Part shown: piece after piece, positions 1 to 6,129 of the stretch
Layout of the letters: every line of letters starts with the position of its first letter
How positions within the stretch are numbered: position 1 is the stretch's first letter
Assembly: GCA_050698355.1 (NCBI GenBank)
Contig: JBOHBN010000311.1
Coordinates: 1-7,418, forward strand
Direction: 5' to 3'
Source: JBOHBN01 sp050698355
Lineage (GTDB): Bacteria > Actinomycetota > Actinomycetes > Streptosporangiales > WHST01
Length of the DNA: 7,418 bases
Program-made: the position numbers and the translations under genes
The notes under the pieces: generated by a model
The model's database searches: none
Seen by the model: the letters and a program-made list of their open reading frames with translations, nothing else
What the model was told of the DNA's origin: nothing

Positions 1-164
1 ACTGGGTGGCGTGTCCCGTAGGTGTACAGGTTGCCGAGCAGGTCAGTGAACCCGGCGGGGAACCGGCTGCGCAGCCGCGGCGTAGCTCCCCCGAATTGAT
101 CCGCTCTCCGACGCGCCGCGTCCGGGCCCAGATCCGCCAGGTTGGGGTGTCTGTAAGGACGCTG
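1..164 (-). other. Open-frame fragment at left edge, unrecognised
   Basis: A minus-strand frame is open from an upstream stop at 165-167 to the left edge, about 54 codons. It has mostly G/C third positions and reads plausibly as protein, including RFPAGFTDLLGNLYTYGTRH. There is no ATG or GTG start, so if real it is the interior of a gene broken at about 165 and continuing out of the window. I do not recognise the family. An open frame of this length is not rare in DNA this rich in GC, so it may be chance. Confidence 0.2.
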
Positions 165-418
165 CTACCAGCCGCAAACTCGACACATCTTCGCAGGCCA
201 GGACGCGTGTAATCGACCTCGGCAGCGGGTCCGACAGCTAGTGCGAGGCGCAGCGAACATGCACGAGACTGATTCCCTACCACCGCGTTTTCGCAGGTCA
301 CATGCGCAGCGCAGGCCGTCATTTCCCCAACGTTTCGCCCTGGCGAGGACCAGATTGCGGCTCATGACAGCCTCCTTACCGGTACCCCAAGTGGTGGTCC
401 CGGCAGCACTTCGTCAAG
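165..418. other. Stretch without a supported gene
   Basis: I see no gene here. Short frames exist on both strands, but none has a ribosome binding site or recognisable protein content. The last 50 bases (368-418) are open in frame with the downstream helix-turn-helix gene and may belong to it. An ATG at 364 is one base out of that frame. Confidence 0.4.
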
Positions 419-1375
419 GTGGCGCTGCCCCTGGCCATACGTATGCGGCCGGAGGCGCTGCGTGGCCCGTCGGGGGCGGGCCTGTCGGAGGCGACGTTTG
501 TGGCGTGGGCAGCTTATGAGGCTGACCGTGCCGAGGCGGATGGCACGGTGGTGATTGTGGCCGCTGACCAGGCCGCCAGGGAGCTGGGTATGTCGCGCAG
601 CACGGTGTGCCGCGCGCGGGCGGCCGCCCGCCGGTTGGGGGTGTATCGCACGCTGCTGGAAGGCCGGCCGGGCACACTCGGCGACCGCGGCGACCAGGGT
701 TACCGCACCGGGGTGTGGCCACGCCGGTTGGCCAACGAATCCGCCTTCTGCCTCCCGCAGTGGCTCGCGGTTGCTTTGCAGCACCGCCACCGCAGACGGG
801 CCAGGCAGCACCGGCACGGGCCCTCACCTGCACAAACACCAGCGCCTGTGGACAATGACACACCCCCCAGGAGGGGCCAACCGCAAACCACGAAATCTCC
901 TGCTAATCATGGGGTTACTCCTCGCCGAAACCGCTTCGCGACCGAGGCGGCTGCGCCGCCAGCACCAACAAGCCATGCCGGGCCCGCTGCGAGCGGGTTG
1001 GCCCGGGCCGTGACGAGTCGGGATGGTCCGGTGCCGTGGCTGCGCGGGACCTCGCCGGGGCGGGTGACGCCGGCGTTGTGGGCCTTCGAGATCCAGGGCT
1101 GGACCCGGCGCGACCTGGCCCGTGCCCTGGCGGTGGTCGACCCGCGGCGGTGGGACCGTCCCGCCGGGCAGGTGCGCTACCCCGCCGCGCTGCTGGCGTG
1201 GTTCTTGCGCCGGATCGACCCCGCCGCGGACCGGCCGGGCCTGCTCGATGCGATCGAGGCCGAGCAGCATGCCGCGGCCCGGTTGCGCCAGCAGCTGGAC
1301 TATGCGGCGCGCAAGGCGGCGGCGAGCGCACCATCGCCGGCGTGGCACGCCGCGCGCCGGCGGTTGGGGCTGTAG
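419..1375 (+). CDS. Helix-turn-helix protein, plasmid replication-associated type
   Basis: A 318-residue protein is read from GTG 419. An N-terminal winged-helix-like segment holds a clear helix-turn-helix at about residues 49-72 (ADQAARELGMSRSTVCRARA). A long basic, Pro/Arg-rich linker follows (about 120-195), then a folded C-terminal domain (about 205-318) starting near PWLRGTSPGRV and containing WTRRDLARAL. The layout is like actinobacterial plasmid or integrated-element proteins annotated as HTH or replication proteins; this is inference by resemblance. The start is uncertain. There is no Shine-Dalgarno before 419, and the frame stays open upstream to 368, coding WWSRQHFVK directly ahead, which reads like genuine protein. 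Losing one C from the run at 385-388 would join an ATG at 364. The gene converges with the ATPase remnant that ends at 1396. A transcriptional regulator is the alternative. Confidence 0.6.
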   Translation: MALPLAIRMRPEALRGPSGAGLSEATFVAWAAYEADRAEADGTVVIVAADQAARELGMSRSTVCRARAAARRLGVYRTLLEGRPGTLGDRGDQGYRTGVWPRRLANESAFCLPQWLAVALQHRHRRRARQHRHGPSPAQTPAPVDNDTPPRRGQPQTTKSPANHGVTPRRNRFATEAAAPPAPTSHAGPAASGLARAVTSRDGPVPWLRGTSPGRVTPALWAFEIQGWTRRDLARALAVVDPRRWDRPAGQVRYPAALLAWFLRRIDPAADRPGLLDAIEAEQHAAARLRQQLDYAARKAAASAPSPAWHAARRRLGL

Positions 1376-1395
1376 CCAGGTGCGGGCGTTGTGCG

Positions 1396-1610
1396 CTAGT
1401 AGTACTGCAGCCGCAGTTCGCCCCGGGATGATCTTCTCGTTGGCGCTGGGCGCGATGTCCCAACGAGTGCACAGCTGGTCGAGGAGCAACAGCCCGAAGC
1501 CAGCGGATGCGCTGGGCTCGCGCCTTTCCGGTATTCGCGAAGAGGCGTCTTGTAGCTCGACTGACAAGCTCCGCCCGTCGTCTTCGATCCGGAGGTAGAG
1601 CCGGAGGCCC
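1396..1610 (-). pseudogene. C-terminal remnant of RsbW-like ATP-binding protein
   Basis: The minus strand encodes about 70 residues of the C-terminal half of a histidine-kinase-like ATPase (HATPase_c_2, the anti-sigma/RsbW type common in actinomycetes). Marks are LRLYLRIEDDGRSLSVEL (a beta strand pair), a D-A-S segment and the hallmark glycine/leucine stretch GFGLLLLDQLCTRW, followed by a short terminal strand. The natural ending GELRLQYY plus stop (1396-1398) lies one frame away. Removing one base from the four-base C run at 1421-1424 (G on the coding strand) restores it. The N-terminal half, including the ATP-binding N box, is missing: coding stops where the IS end begins at 1612, and I could not find the missing half beyond the other IS end at about 2252. 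The gene was probably cut by the IS and is not functional. Confidence 0.6.
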
Positions 1611-1621
1611 CCAGGGCTCCG

Positions 1622-2219
1622 TCATGGCGGCGGTTTGTCCGATTTCGTGGTTCGGGTGAGTAGCCGGAGGGTGGTTCGGGGGTCGAGAGTGGCGCCGCGT
1701 CGCGCGGCGGCGATGTTGCCGAGTCCGGCAAGTCGGAGTGCGGTGGGTGGCGGCCGCGAGCAGGTGCGGCGCGGCCCGCTCGGCGGTGCGGGCACCGCGC
1801 ACGGTCTTGCCGTCCACGGCCACCGCTGTTCGCTCGGCCTCGGCCGTACCCAGCCGGGCCGCGGTCCAGGCCGCGACCACCGCCTCGAATGCCTCGGCGT
1901 CGACCCGAGGCGACCATCCGCCGGATGGTCGCCTCGCTGGGTGGCGTGACCACCCCGGTCAGCGGGGTCCGGTGCCGCACCCAGTGCCAACAGCAGCTCC
2001 CGGTCGGCGCCGGCGGCCCACTGGGCCGCCGCGGCGAATGACTCGAAGCCCGCAATGGCGAACGTCGCCACCAGCACCCCCAGCACATAGCGCAGCGGAT
2101 GGCGACGGCCCCCACCGCGCCGGGGGGTCGGGCACCGACGCCAGCGTCGCCAGCAGACCGCCAGCGTCCTCGGTAGAAAGACTCGCCGCACGCGCGAGGA
2201 TAGGCAATGATGGGACCAC
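1622..2219 (-). pseudogene. ISAs1-family transposase, frameshifted and internally deleted
   Basis: The start is GTG 2219, with AGGAG eight bases upstream (2228-2232). The conserved N-terminal domain (DDE_Tnp_1-associated) reads across frames: LSTEDAGGLLATLASVPDP, then RRGGGRRHPLRYVLGVLVA and GFESFAAAAQWAA, then TPPSEATIRRMVAS, then VDAEAFEAVVAAWTAARL and VAVDGKTVRGAR, which should hold the first catalytic aspartate, ending HLLAAATH. Three single-base insertions separate these blocks, at the G/C runs 2122-2127, 1964-1967 and 1904-1906 (plus-strand coordinates). After HLLAAATH (about 1738) the sequence jumps to the family's extreme C-terminus, ALRLAGLGNIAAARR with DPRTTLRLL, in another frame, ending at TGA 1622. 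Most of the DDE catalytic core, about 200 residues of a normal 370-440, is gone. The gene cannot make active transposase. Confidence 0.8.
1906..1936. repeat. Perfect 14-bp inverted repeat with 3-bp spacer
   Basis: Arms CGAGGCGACCATCC and GGATGGTCGCCTCG flank GCC. The repeat lies inside the transposase relic, where it encodes SEATIRRMVAS, so it may be a by-product of that conserved coding segment. It sits directly beside one of the frameshifts (1904-1906). Confidence 0.7.
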
Positions 2220-2252
2220 GGGTACGGCTCCTGCCGGCGATGACTGGCTTTG

Positions 2253-2369
2253 ACACCGTGATCATCGGCGGGACCGTGCCCGCTCCTACTCGGGGTTTGA
2301 GGAAGATCGGAACAGGATTGAACGCTAAGCGCACGAGATAGTGCGTCGCTGCGGCCCTGGCGGAGCCGG
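2253..2369. other. Gap between IS remnant and SnoaL-like ORF
   Basis: About 117 bases lie between the proposed IS end and the stop of the short SnoaL-like ORF. I see no gene, no strong hairpin and no continuation of the ATPase cut by the IS. Confidence 0.4.
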
Positions 2370-2543
2370 TCAGGTGGAGCGGCAGGTTCGTTGTGGGCAG
2401 CGGAGTTCGGGATCGAGTGTCCAGCCGTGGTGGGTGAGCCAGTCGGCCAGTGGGGTCGGGATGTCCGCGGTGAGGTCACACAGGTGACCATGCAGTGCGA
2501 TCACCTGGTGGATCTCCACGCGGTCATCGGCGGTCAAGCTCAT
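2370..2543 (-). CDS. Truncated SnoaL-like (NTF2-fold) protein, downstream of rph
   Basis: A 57-residue ORF is read from ATG 2543, chosen over the in-frame ATG 2561 because GGAG (2550-2553) lies six bases before it. Residues 1-23 (MSLTADDRVEIHQVIALHGH then LCD) match the opening helix of SnoaL-like or nuclear transport factor 2-like proteins, which are usually about 120-150 residues. From residue 24 the sequence no longer fits that fold; PLADWLTHHGW loosely resembles the tail of some SAM-dependent methyltransferases, but this is weak. The ORF begins 43 bases after the rph stop on the same strand, so it is probably co-transcribed with it. It is most likely a broken gene whose 3' part was lost, and a functional small protein is unlikely. 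Confidence 0.45.
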   Translation of the reverse strand: MSLTADDRVEIHQVIALHGHLCDLTADIPTPLADWLTHHGWTLDPELRCPQRTCRST

Positions 2544-2586
2544 CACAGACTCCAAACCCATCGGTGGGCGTGCGGCGGGTGGTTCG

Positions 2587-5190
2587 TCATGTTGCGGGGA
2601 GGATCTCGATGTAGCCGTCGGTTCCGTTCACGCGGATCCGTTGCTCGTCCTGGATCAGCTGGGTGGCGTGCTCGACCCCGACGACGGCCGGTACGCCGTA
2701 TTCGCGGGCGATCACTGCGCCATGGGTCATCAGGCCACCCACCTCGGTCACCAGGCCTTTGATCGTGACGAACAGGGGCGACCAGCTGGGGTCGGTGTAG
2801 GCGGTGACGAGGATGTCGTCTGGTTCGAGGTCGGCTTCGGTCATGTCCAGGATGATGCGGGCGCGGCCCTCGATTGTCCCGGTGGAAACCGGTAGGCCGA
2901 CCAGCGCACCTGTTGGCACGTCGTCGCGTCGGTACGCTCCGGCGATGGCCTCGCCGTCCGAGGTGAGCACCCGGGGCGGCGTAAGCGCCTGGTACGACCT
3001 GAACGCCTCCTCGCGCCGTCGGATGAGCTGGTCATCCACCTGCCTGTTGCGTACGACCTCGTGCAGCTCCTGAAACGTGAGGTAGTAGATGTCTTCCCGC
3101 TCGCGAAGCACGCCGGCCTGCACCAGGCACTCGGCCTCGTCCAGCAGGGCCTGCTTGTAGACGAAGTAGCGGCTGACGACGCCGTACTTCGGGTACTCGC
3201 GGTAGCCGTTGAAGGTCCGAGCCCGGTCGATCATCTGCTTGGTCTCTTCGGCCTTCGCCTCCCCGTCCGGCAGAGCCCGCAGCTCCTCCAGCACCTCCTG
3301 TTCCTTCTTCACCGCCTCCTGCCACCCCTGCTCGAAGCGCCACTGGCCGGCGTCTGGCTCGAAGTTCTTGACGTTGTCCAGGATCACGGGCACGAGCGTG
3401 GTGGGACGCTCGCTCCAGCGCGGCCTGGTGATGTCGATCTCGCCGACGCAGCGCATGCCGTACCTGTCGAGGTAGCCCTGAATGGCCTCCCGCGCGTCGA
3501 GCCCGCCGGTGAGCTTCGGCAGCTCGTCCAGGAAGCCGTCGTCCTCGACGTTGTGCAGGAAGGCGACCACCTCCGGATGCGGACGGATCACGTCGGCGAC
3601 GTCCAGGAGCGCCAGTCCCATCTCCGCTGTGACGTTGCCAGGGGCGGACAGCGTGAGCGTGTCGGCCGCGTTCTTCTCGCCCAGCCACGCCTGCAACTGC
3701 TCGTTCAGCCACCATGTGGCCTCCATCCCCGCCATGATCGCCGGAAGGTTCAGCGGATCATTGAGGAGTCGTTTGTGCTCCTCGAAGCCCTCAAGCAGGA
3801 AGTCGAACAGCGCCGGCCCGGACCTCGTCGCGATGTCGCGCCGCAGCGCCGCGAGGGACGCCTGGCTGCGCTCGATCAGTCCAGTGACGATGACCGGATC
3901 GGTCTCGATCGAGACGGATGCGCCACCGGCTGGCGGCCCGCCGGAACCTTCGTCGGGCAGTGACGGGACGAAGTCGTCGCGACCGAGGACGGTTTCCAAC
4001 GCCTCCCCGATCAGCGGATCCGACCTCCCCGCCATCTCCAGGAGGCTGGCACGCCTCGCGGGCGAGGCCAAGGCCCCGGTGACGTCGACGAACAGCCTCC
4101 CGCCGGCCTCGTGCATCGGCCCCATCGCCGTCAACTGCCAGACAGACAGACCCAGGGGCTTCATCGGGTCGGTCATCATCTGCTGATGACCGACGGAGAG
4201 GTACACGTGGTTGTCTCGGTCCTCGTTCGCCGGGATGGGGAACAGCGTGGTGATCGGCCGGCTCTGGACGATCTGGAAGCCACCGTCGGCCAGGCACCAT
4301 TCGATGTCCTGGGGGCTACCGAAGTGCGCCTCGATCCGCCTGCCCAGCTGCGCGAGCTGAACGACCTGCGCATCGGTCAGCGCCGGCTGCTGCTGCTGCG
4401 ACTCCGGCTCGACCGCCTGTTCCCGCGTCCCGCCTCCCGGCGAGGCGTGGATGGCACGTTGCTTGGTGGCGATCGTCGTGTCGACGATGTCGCTGGCGCG
4501 CACCTTGTAGATGTCCGCGTTCACCAGACCGGAGACCAGCGCCTCACCGAGGCCGAAGACGGCCTCCACGCTGGTGACCTTCCGGTGCGAGGTCACCGGG
4601 TCGGCCGTGAACAAGACGCCGGCAGCATCCGGGAAGACCATCTGCTGCACGACCACCGCGATATCGACATTCCGGTGGTCGAAGCCGTTGCGCAGGCGGT
4701 AGGTCACGGCCCGCTCAGTGAACAGCGAAGCCCAGCACCGGCTGACATGCTCGAGGACCGCTGCCGGCCCCGTGACGTTCAGGTACGTATCCTGCTGACC
4801 CGCGAACGAGGCCGTCGGCGAGTCCTCCGCGGTCGCGCTCGACCGGACCGCGTAGGCGGCTCCCTCGCCGAACCGGGCGACTGCCTGGGTGATCGGCGCC
4901 GCCAGATCGTCAGGGAGAACGACCTCCTCGAGCGCCCCGCGGATCTCCGCGCTGAGCACGCCGATCGCGTCCCGGTCCTCCGGGGCCAGGCGCGACAGCC
5001 GGTCGAGCCGATCGTCGATCGACGGCGCCTCCGCCAAGACCCGCCAGAAAGCGTCCGTCGTCACGCAGAAACCGGCCGGCACCTGGATACCGTCGATCCG
5101 CGAAAGCTCCCCCAGGTGCGCACCCTTCCCGCCAACGACCGCGACCTGCGTCTGGTCGACCTCCTCGAAACCCAGCACGTAGCTGCCCAT
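2587..5190 (-). CDS. rph: Rifampin (rifamycin) phosphotransferase
   Basis: This 867-residue protein, the usual length of the RPH family, inactivates rifamycins in the cytoplasm by ATP-dependent phosphorylation of the ansa-chain C21 hydroxyl. The reaction gives phospho-rifamycin, AMP and phosphate. The N-terminal ATP-binding domain (about 1-315) has the GGKG loop with Lys22, AVRSSATAED with Arg116, DIEW with Glu297 and QSRP with Arg311, which match the known RPH nucleotide site. A rifamycin-binding domain follows (about 316-760; HQQMMTDPMKPLG near its start). The swivelling His domain comes last, with the phosphate-carrying histidine at 823 in MTHGAVIAREYGVPAVVG. This order (ATP, drug, His) separates it from PEP synthase and pyruvate phosphate dikinase, where the His domain is central. 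ATG 5190 has a weak AAGGGTGAG upstream. It is divergent from tetR, with an RAE 64 bases ahead. No frameshift or missing motif is seen. Confidence 0.95.
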   Translation of the reverse strand: MGSYVLGFEEVDQTQVAVVGGKGAHLGELSRIDGIQVPAGFCVTTDAFWRVLAEAPSIDDRLDRLSRLAPEDRDAIGVLSAEIRGALEEVVLPDDLAAPITQAVARFGEGAAYAVRSSATAEDSPTASFAGQQDTYLNVTGPAAVLEHVSRCWASLFTERAVTYRLRNGFDHRNVDIAVVVQQMVFPDAAGVLFTADPVTSHRKVTSVEAVFGLGEALVSGLVNADIYKVRASDIVDTTIATKQRAIHASPGGGTREQAVEPESQQQQPALTDAQVVQLAQLGRRIEAHFGSPQDIEWCLADGGFQIVQSRPITTLFPIPANEDRDNHVYLSVGHQQMMTDPMKPLGLSVWQLTAMGPMHEAGGRLFVDVTGALASPARRASLLEMAGRSDPLIGEALETVLGRDDFVPSLPDEGSGGPPAGGASVSIETDPVIVTGLIERSQASLAALRRDIATRSGPALFDFLLEGFEEHKRLLNDPLNLPAIMAGMEATWWLNEQLQAWLGEKNAADTLTLSAPGNVTAEMGLALLDVADVIRPHPEVVAFLHNVEDDGFLDELPKLTGGLDAREAIQGYLDRYGMRCVGEIDITRPRWSERPTTLVPVILDNVKNFEPDAGQWRFEQGWQEAVKKEQEVLEELRALPDGEAKAEETKQMIDRARTFNGYREYPKYGVVSRYFVYKQALLDEAECLVQAGVLREREDIYYLTFQELHEVVRNRQVDDQLIRRREEAFRSYQALTPPRVLTSDGEAIAGAYRRDDVPTGALVGLPVSTGTIEGRARIILDMTEADLEPDDILVTAYTDPSWSPLFVTIKGLVTEVGGLMTHGAVIAREYGVPAVVGVEHATQLIQDEQRIRVNGTDGYIEILPAT

Positions 5191-5254
5191 CCACTCACCC
5201 TTCTCGTGGGCCTCGCTCGCCTCTTGCCTGCCGCCTCAACCTGGCCGCACAACC

Positions 5255-5274
5255 GGGCGTTTGCCGTAAGCCCC
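5255..5274 (-). promoter_or_regulatory. Rifamycin-associated element (RAE) upstream of rph
   Basis: On the minus strand this reads GGGGCTTACGGCAAACGCCC. The RAE reported upstream of rifamycin-inactivating genes in actinomycetes is an imperfect inverted repeat, recalled as GGGGCTTGCGGCAAGGCCC. This site keeps both halves (GGGGCTT and CGGCAA, then a CCC end) with one substitution in the centre and a one-base-longer right arm. It lies 64 bases before the rph start and in the correct orientation. It is expected to mediate rifamycin-responsive transcription of rph and could also affect the divergent tetR promoter. Confidence 0.85.
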
Positions 5275-5290
5275 GGCATGTCGCTACAGT
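5261..5290 (+). promoter_or_regulatory. Candidate tetR promoter
   Basis: TTGCCG (5261-5266) and TACAGT (5285-5290), spaced by 18 bases, could be -35 and -10 boxes for tetR, giving a leader of roughly 25-30 bases. The -35 would lie within the RAE and the -10 within the candidate operator. Actinomycete promoters are poorly conserved, so this is only suggestive. Confidence 0.3.
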
Positions 5291-5307
5291 CACTGAATAC
5301 CTACTGT
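5286..5307. promoter_or_regulatory. Candidate TetR-family operator
   Basis: ACAGT (5286-5290) and ACTGT (5303-5307) form an inverted repeat spaced by 12 bases, with a nested palindrome CAGTCACTG at 5287-5295. An 8-base direct repeat TGTCGCTA (5279-5286 and 5305-5312) brackets it. The position between the divergent rph and tetR genes suits an autoregulatory TetR operator, but the match is to a general pattern, not a known site. Confidence 0.35.
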
Positions 5308-5331
5308 CGCTAAAAGGTGTGCCGATGTCAA
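5303..5331 (-). promoter_or_regulatory. Weak candidate rph promoter
   Basis: On the minus strand a consensus -35 box TTGACA (5326-5331) is followed after 17 bases by GACAGT (5303-5308), a poor -10 with three of six consensus bases. If used, transcription would start near 5296, leaving the RAE inside a leader of about 106 bases. The -35 would overlap the first codons of tetR. A promoter closer to or overlapping the RAE is equally possible. Confidence 0.25.
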
Positions 5332-5963
5332 GCGATCAGAGCGAGGGCCTCCGCGCACGCAAGAAGCGCGCCGCTCGAGAAGCCATCGCCGCCACCGCCC
5401 GCCGGCTGTTCACCGAACACGGCTTCGACGCCGTCACCGTCGCCGAGATCGCCGCCGCCGCCGACGTCTCGGAGAAGACCGTCTTCAACCACTTCCAGAA
5501 GAAGGAGGACCTCGCGTTCGCCGGGCGCGAGGAGGGCCTCAAGTGGCTTCTCGCGGACATCACCGGGCGCCCACCCGGCGTCTCCGTTCTCGATGTGTTC
5601 CGCGCGCTGACCACCACGGTGATCGACGATCATGTCGCCGCCGGGGACGAGGACCTCCTCACGGCGGCCAAGATCATCCGGCATAGCCCGACGCTGCAGG
5701 AGCGCCTGACCGTCGGCTGGGAGTCGGGCGCCGCGGCCATCACCACCGCCATCGCCGAGACCACAGGCGCCGCCGACGAGCTCGTGCCCGGCATCGTCGC
5801 CCGCACGCTGTGGTGGACACACCGGTCGATCTTCCTCGCCGCGCTGCACGGCGCGATCGCCGAAGAGAACCGCGAGCAGCTCGCCGCCCGGCTCCGCGCC
5901 GCCGCCGACCGAGCCTATGATCAGCTCGCCAGCGGGCTGGAAGAGTACGGCAAGACCGCCTGA
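5325..5963 (+). CDS. TetR/AcrR-family transcriptional regulator
   Basis: A 212-residue protein of normal TetR length. The N-terminal DNA-binding domain is textbook: REAIAATARRLFTEHGFDAV (helix 1) and TVAEIAAAADVSEKTVFNHF (helix-turn-helix, about residues 38-58), then the KKEDL that follows in many members. The remaining 150 residues form the helical ligand and dimer domain, with no identifiable ligand class. ATG 5325 is preferred over in-frame GTG 5319 because AAGG (5314-5317) is seven bases before the ATG. It is divergent from rph across 134 bases that hold the RAE and a palindrome, so it may repress rph, itself, or the gene that once lay downstream. Canonical RAE control has not, to my knowledge, required a TetR protein, so a link to rph is inference. 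A broken ORF follows after 19 bases. Confidence 0.9.
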   Translation: MSSDQSEGLRARKKRAAREAIAATARRLFTEHGFDAVTVAEIAAAADVSEKTVFNHFQKKEDLAFAGREEGLKWLLADITGRPPGVSVLDVFRALTTTVIDDHVAAGDEDLLTAAKIIRHSPTLQERLTVGWESGAAAITTAIAETTGAADELVPGIVARTLWWTHRSIFLAALHGAIAEENREQLAARLRAAADRAYDQLASGLEEYGKTA

Positions 5964-5982
5964 CACAGCAAAGGAGGCCTTC

Positions 5983-6129
5983 GTGAAGTCGAGAGACACG
6001 TTCAACCGCCTGCAATCAGGCAAAACTGCGTCGGACTTGGTTCGGAGGCAGCCCCGCGGTAGTTCAGCGCTGCCGCCTCCGCGATGCACGAAGAGCAGCA
6101 GCACGGCTCAACGTCGTTCTGAGCCGTAG
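5983..6129 (+). CDS. Truncated ORF downstream of tetR
   Basis: A 48-codon frame starts at GTG 5983, five bases after a perfect AAAGGAGG (5970-5977) and 19 bases after the tetR stop, so it looks translationally real and co-transcribed with tetR. The first residues, MKSRDTFNRLQSG, read plausibly. The rest is Ser/Arg/Pro-rich and lacks protein-like pattern, as expected where a gene was cut and the frame runs into unrelated DNA. The lost gene may have been the transporter or enzyme that TetR controlled. I do not recognise the family. Confidence 0.4.
   Translation: MKSRDTFNRLQSGKTASDLVRRQPRGSSALPPPRCTKSSSTAQRRSEP
6043..6081. repeat. Interrupted inverted repeat in truncated ORF
   Basis: CGGAGGC (6043-6049) pairs with GCCTCCG (6075-6081). 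The inner AGC (6050-6052) and GCT (6069-6071) extend the stem across a 3-base bulge. It could be a structured IS end or chance in GC-rich DNA. Confidence 0.35.
6103..6127 (+). terminator. Candidate terminator of the tetR transcript
   Basis: ACGGCTCA (6103-6110) and TGAGCCGT (6120-6127) form a perfect 8-bp stem with a 9-base loop, overlapping the stop codon of the truncated ORF. There is no T-run, which is usual for actinomycete hairpin terminators. Confidence 0.45.

Larger units (their letters stand above)
1612..2252 (-). mobile_element. Degenerate ISAs1-family insertion sequence remnant
   Basis: The element is defined by the transposase relic inside it. The right-hand terminus is proposed at CAGGGCTCCGTCATG (from 1612), which overlaps the transposase stop and begins with the CAGGG seen at many ISAs1-family ends. 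The opposite end is proposed near 2239-2252, where GATGACTGGCTTTG is a poor inverted match (about 9 of 14 bases with one gap). No target-site duplication is visible. At about 640 bp it is roughly half the usual 1.2-1.4 kb, because of an internal deletion. The family is well supported; the exact ends are not. Confidence 0.5.

Noticed and set aside
824..1880. Long minus-strand frames opposite the helix-turn-helix gene
   Set aside because: Only the parts inside the ATPase remnant and transposase relic look like protein; the extensions below 1396 are antisense to the helix-turn-helix gene and have no family features.
1602..2262. Target-site duplication flanking the ISAs1 remnant
   Set aside because: The 8-10 bases outside the proposed ends do not match, so no duplication can be claimed.
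2587..5190. Phosphoenolpyruvate synthase or pyruvate phosphate dikinase as the identity of the large gene
   Set aside because: The His domain is at the C-terminus, the length is 867, and there is no PEP/pyruvate barrel domain; the neighbouring RAE also supports rifampin phosphotransferase.
4111..5313. A 400-codon plus-strand open frame opposite rph, and several shorter ones (3061-3963, 3482-4186)
   Set aside because: They are antisense to a firmly identified gene, lack ribosome binding sites, and have the Arg/Pro/Ala-rich, low-pattern composition of shadow frames in GC-rich DNA.
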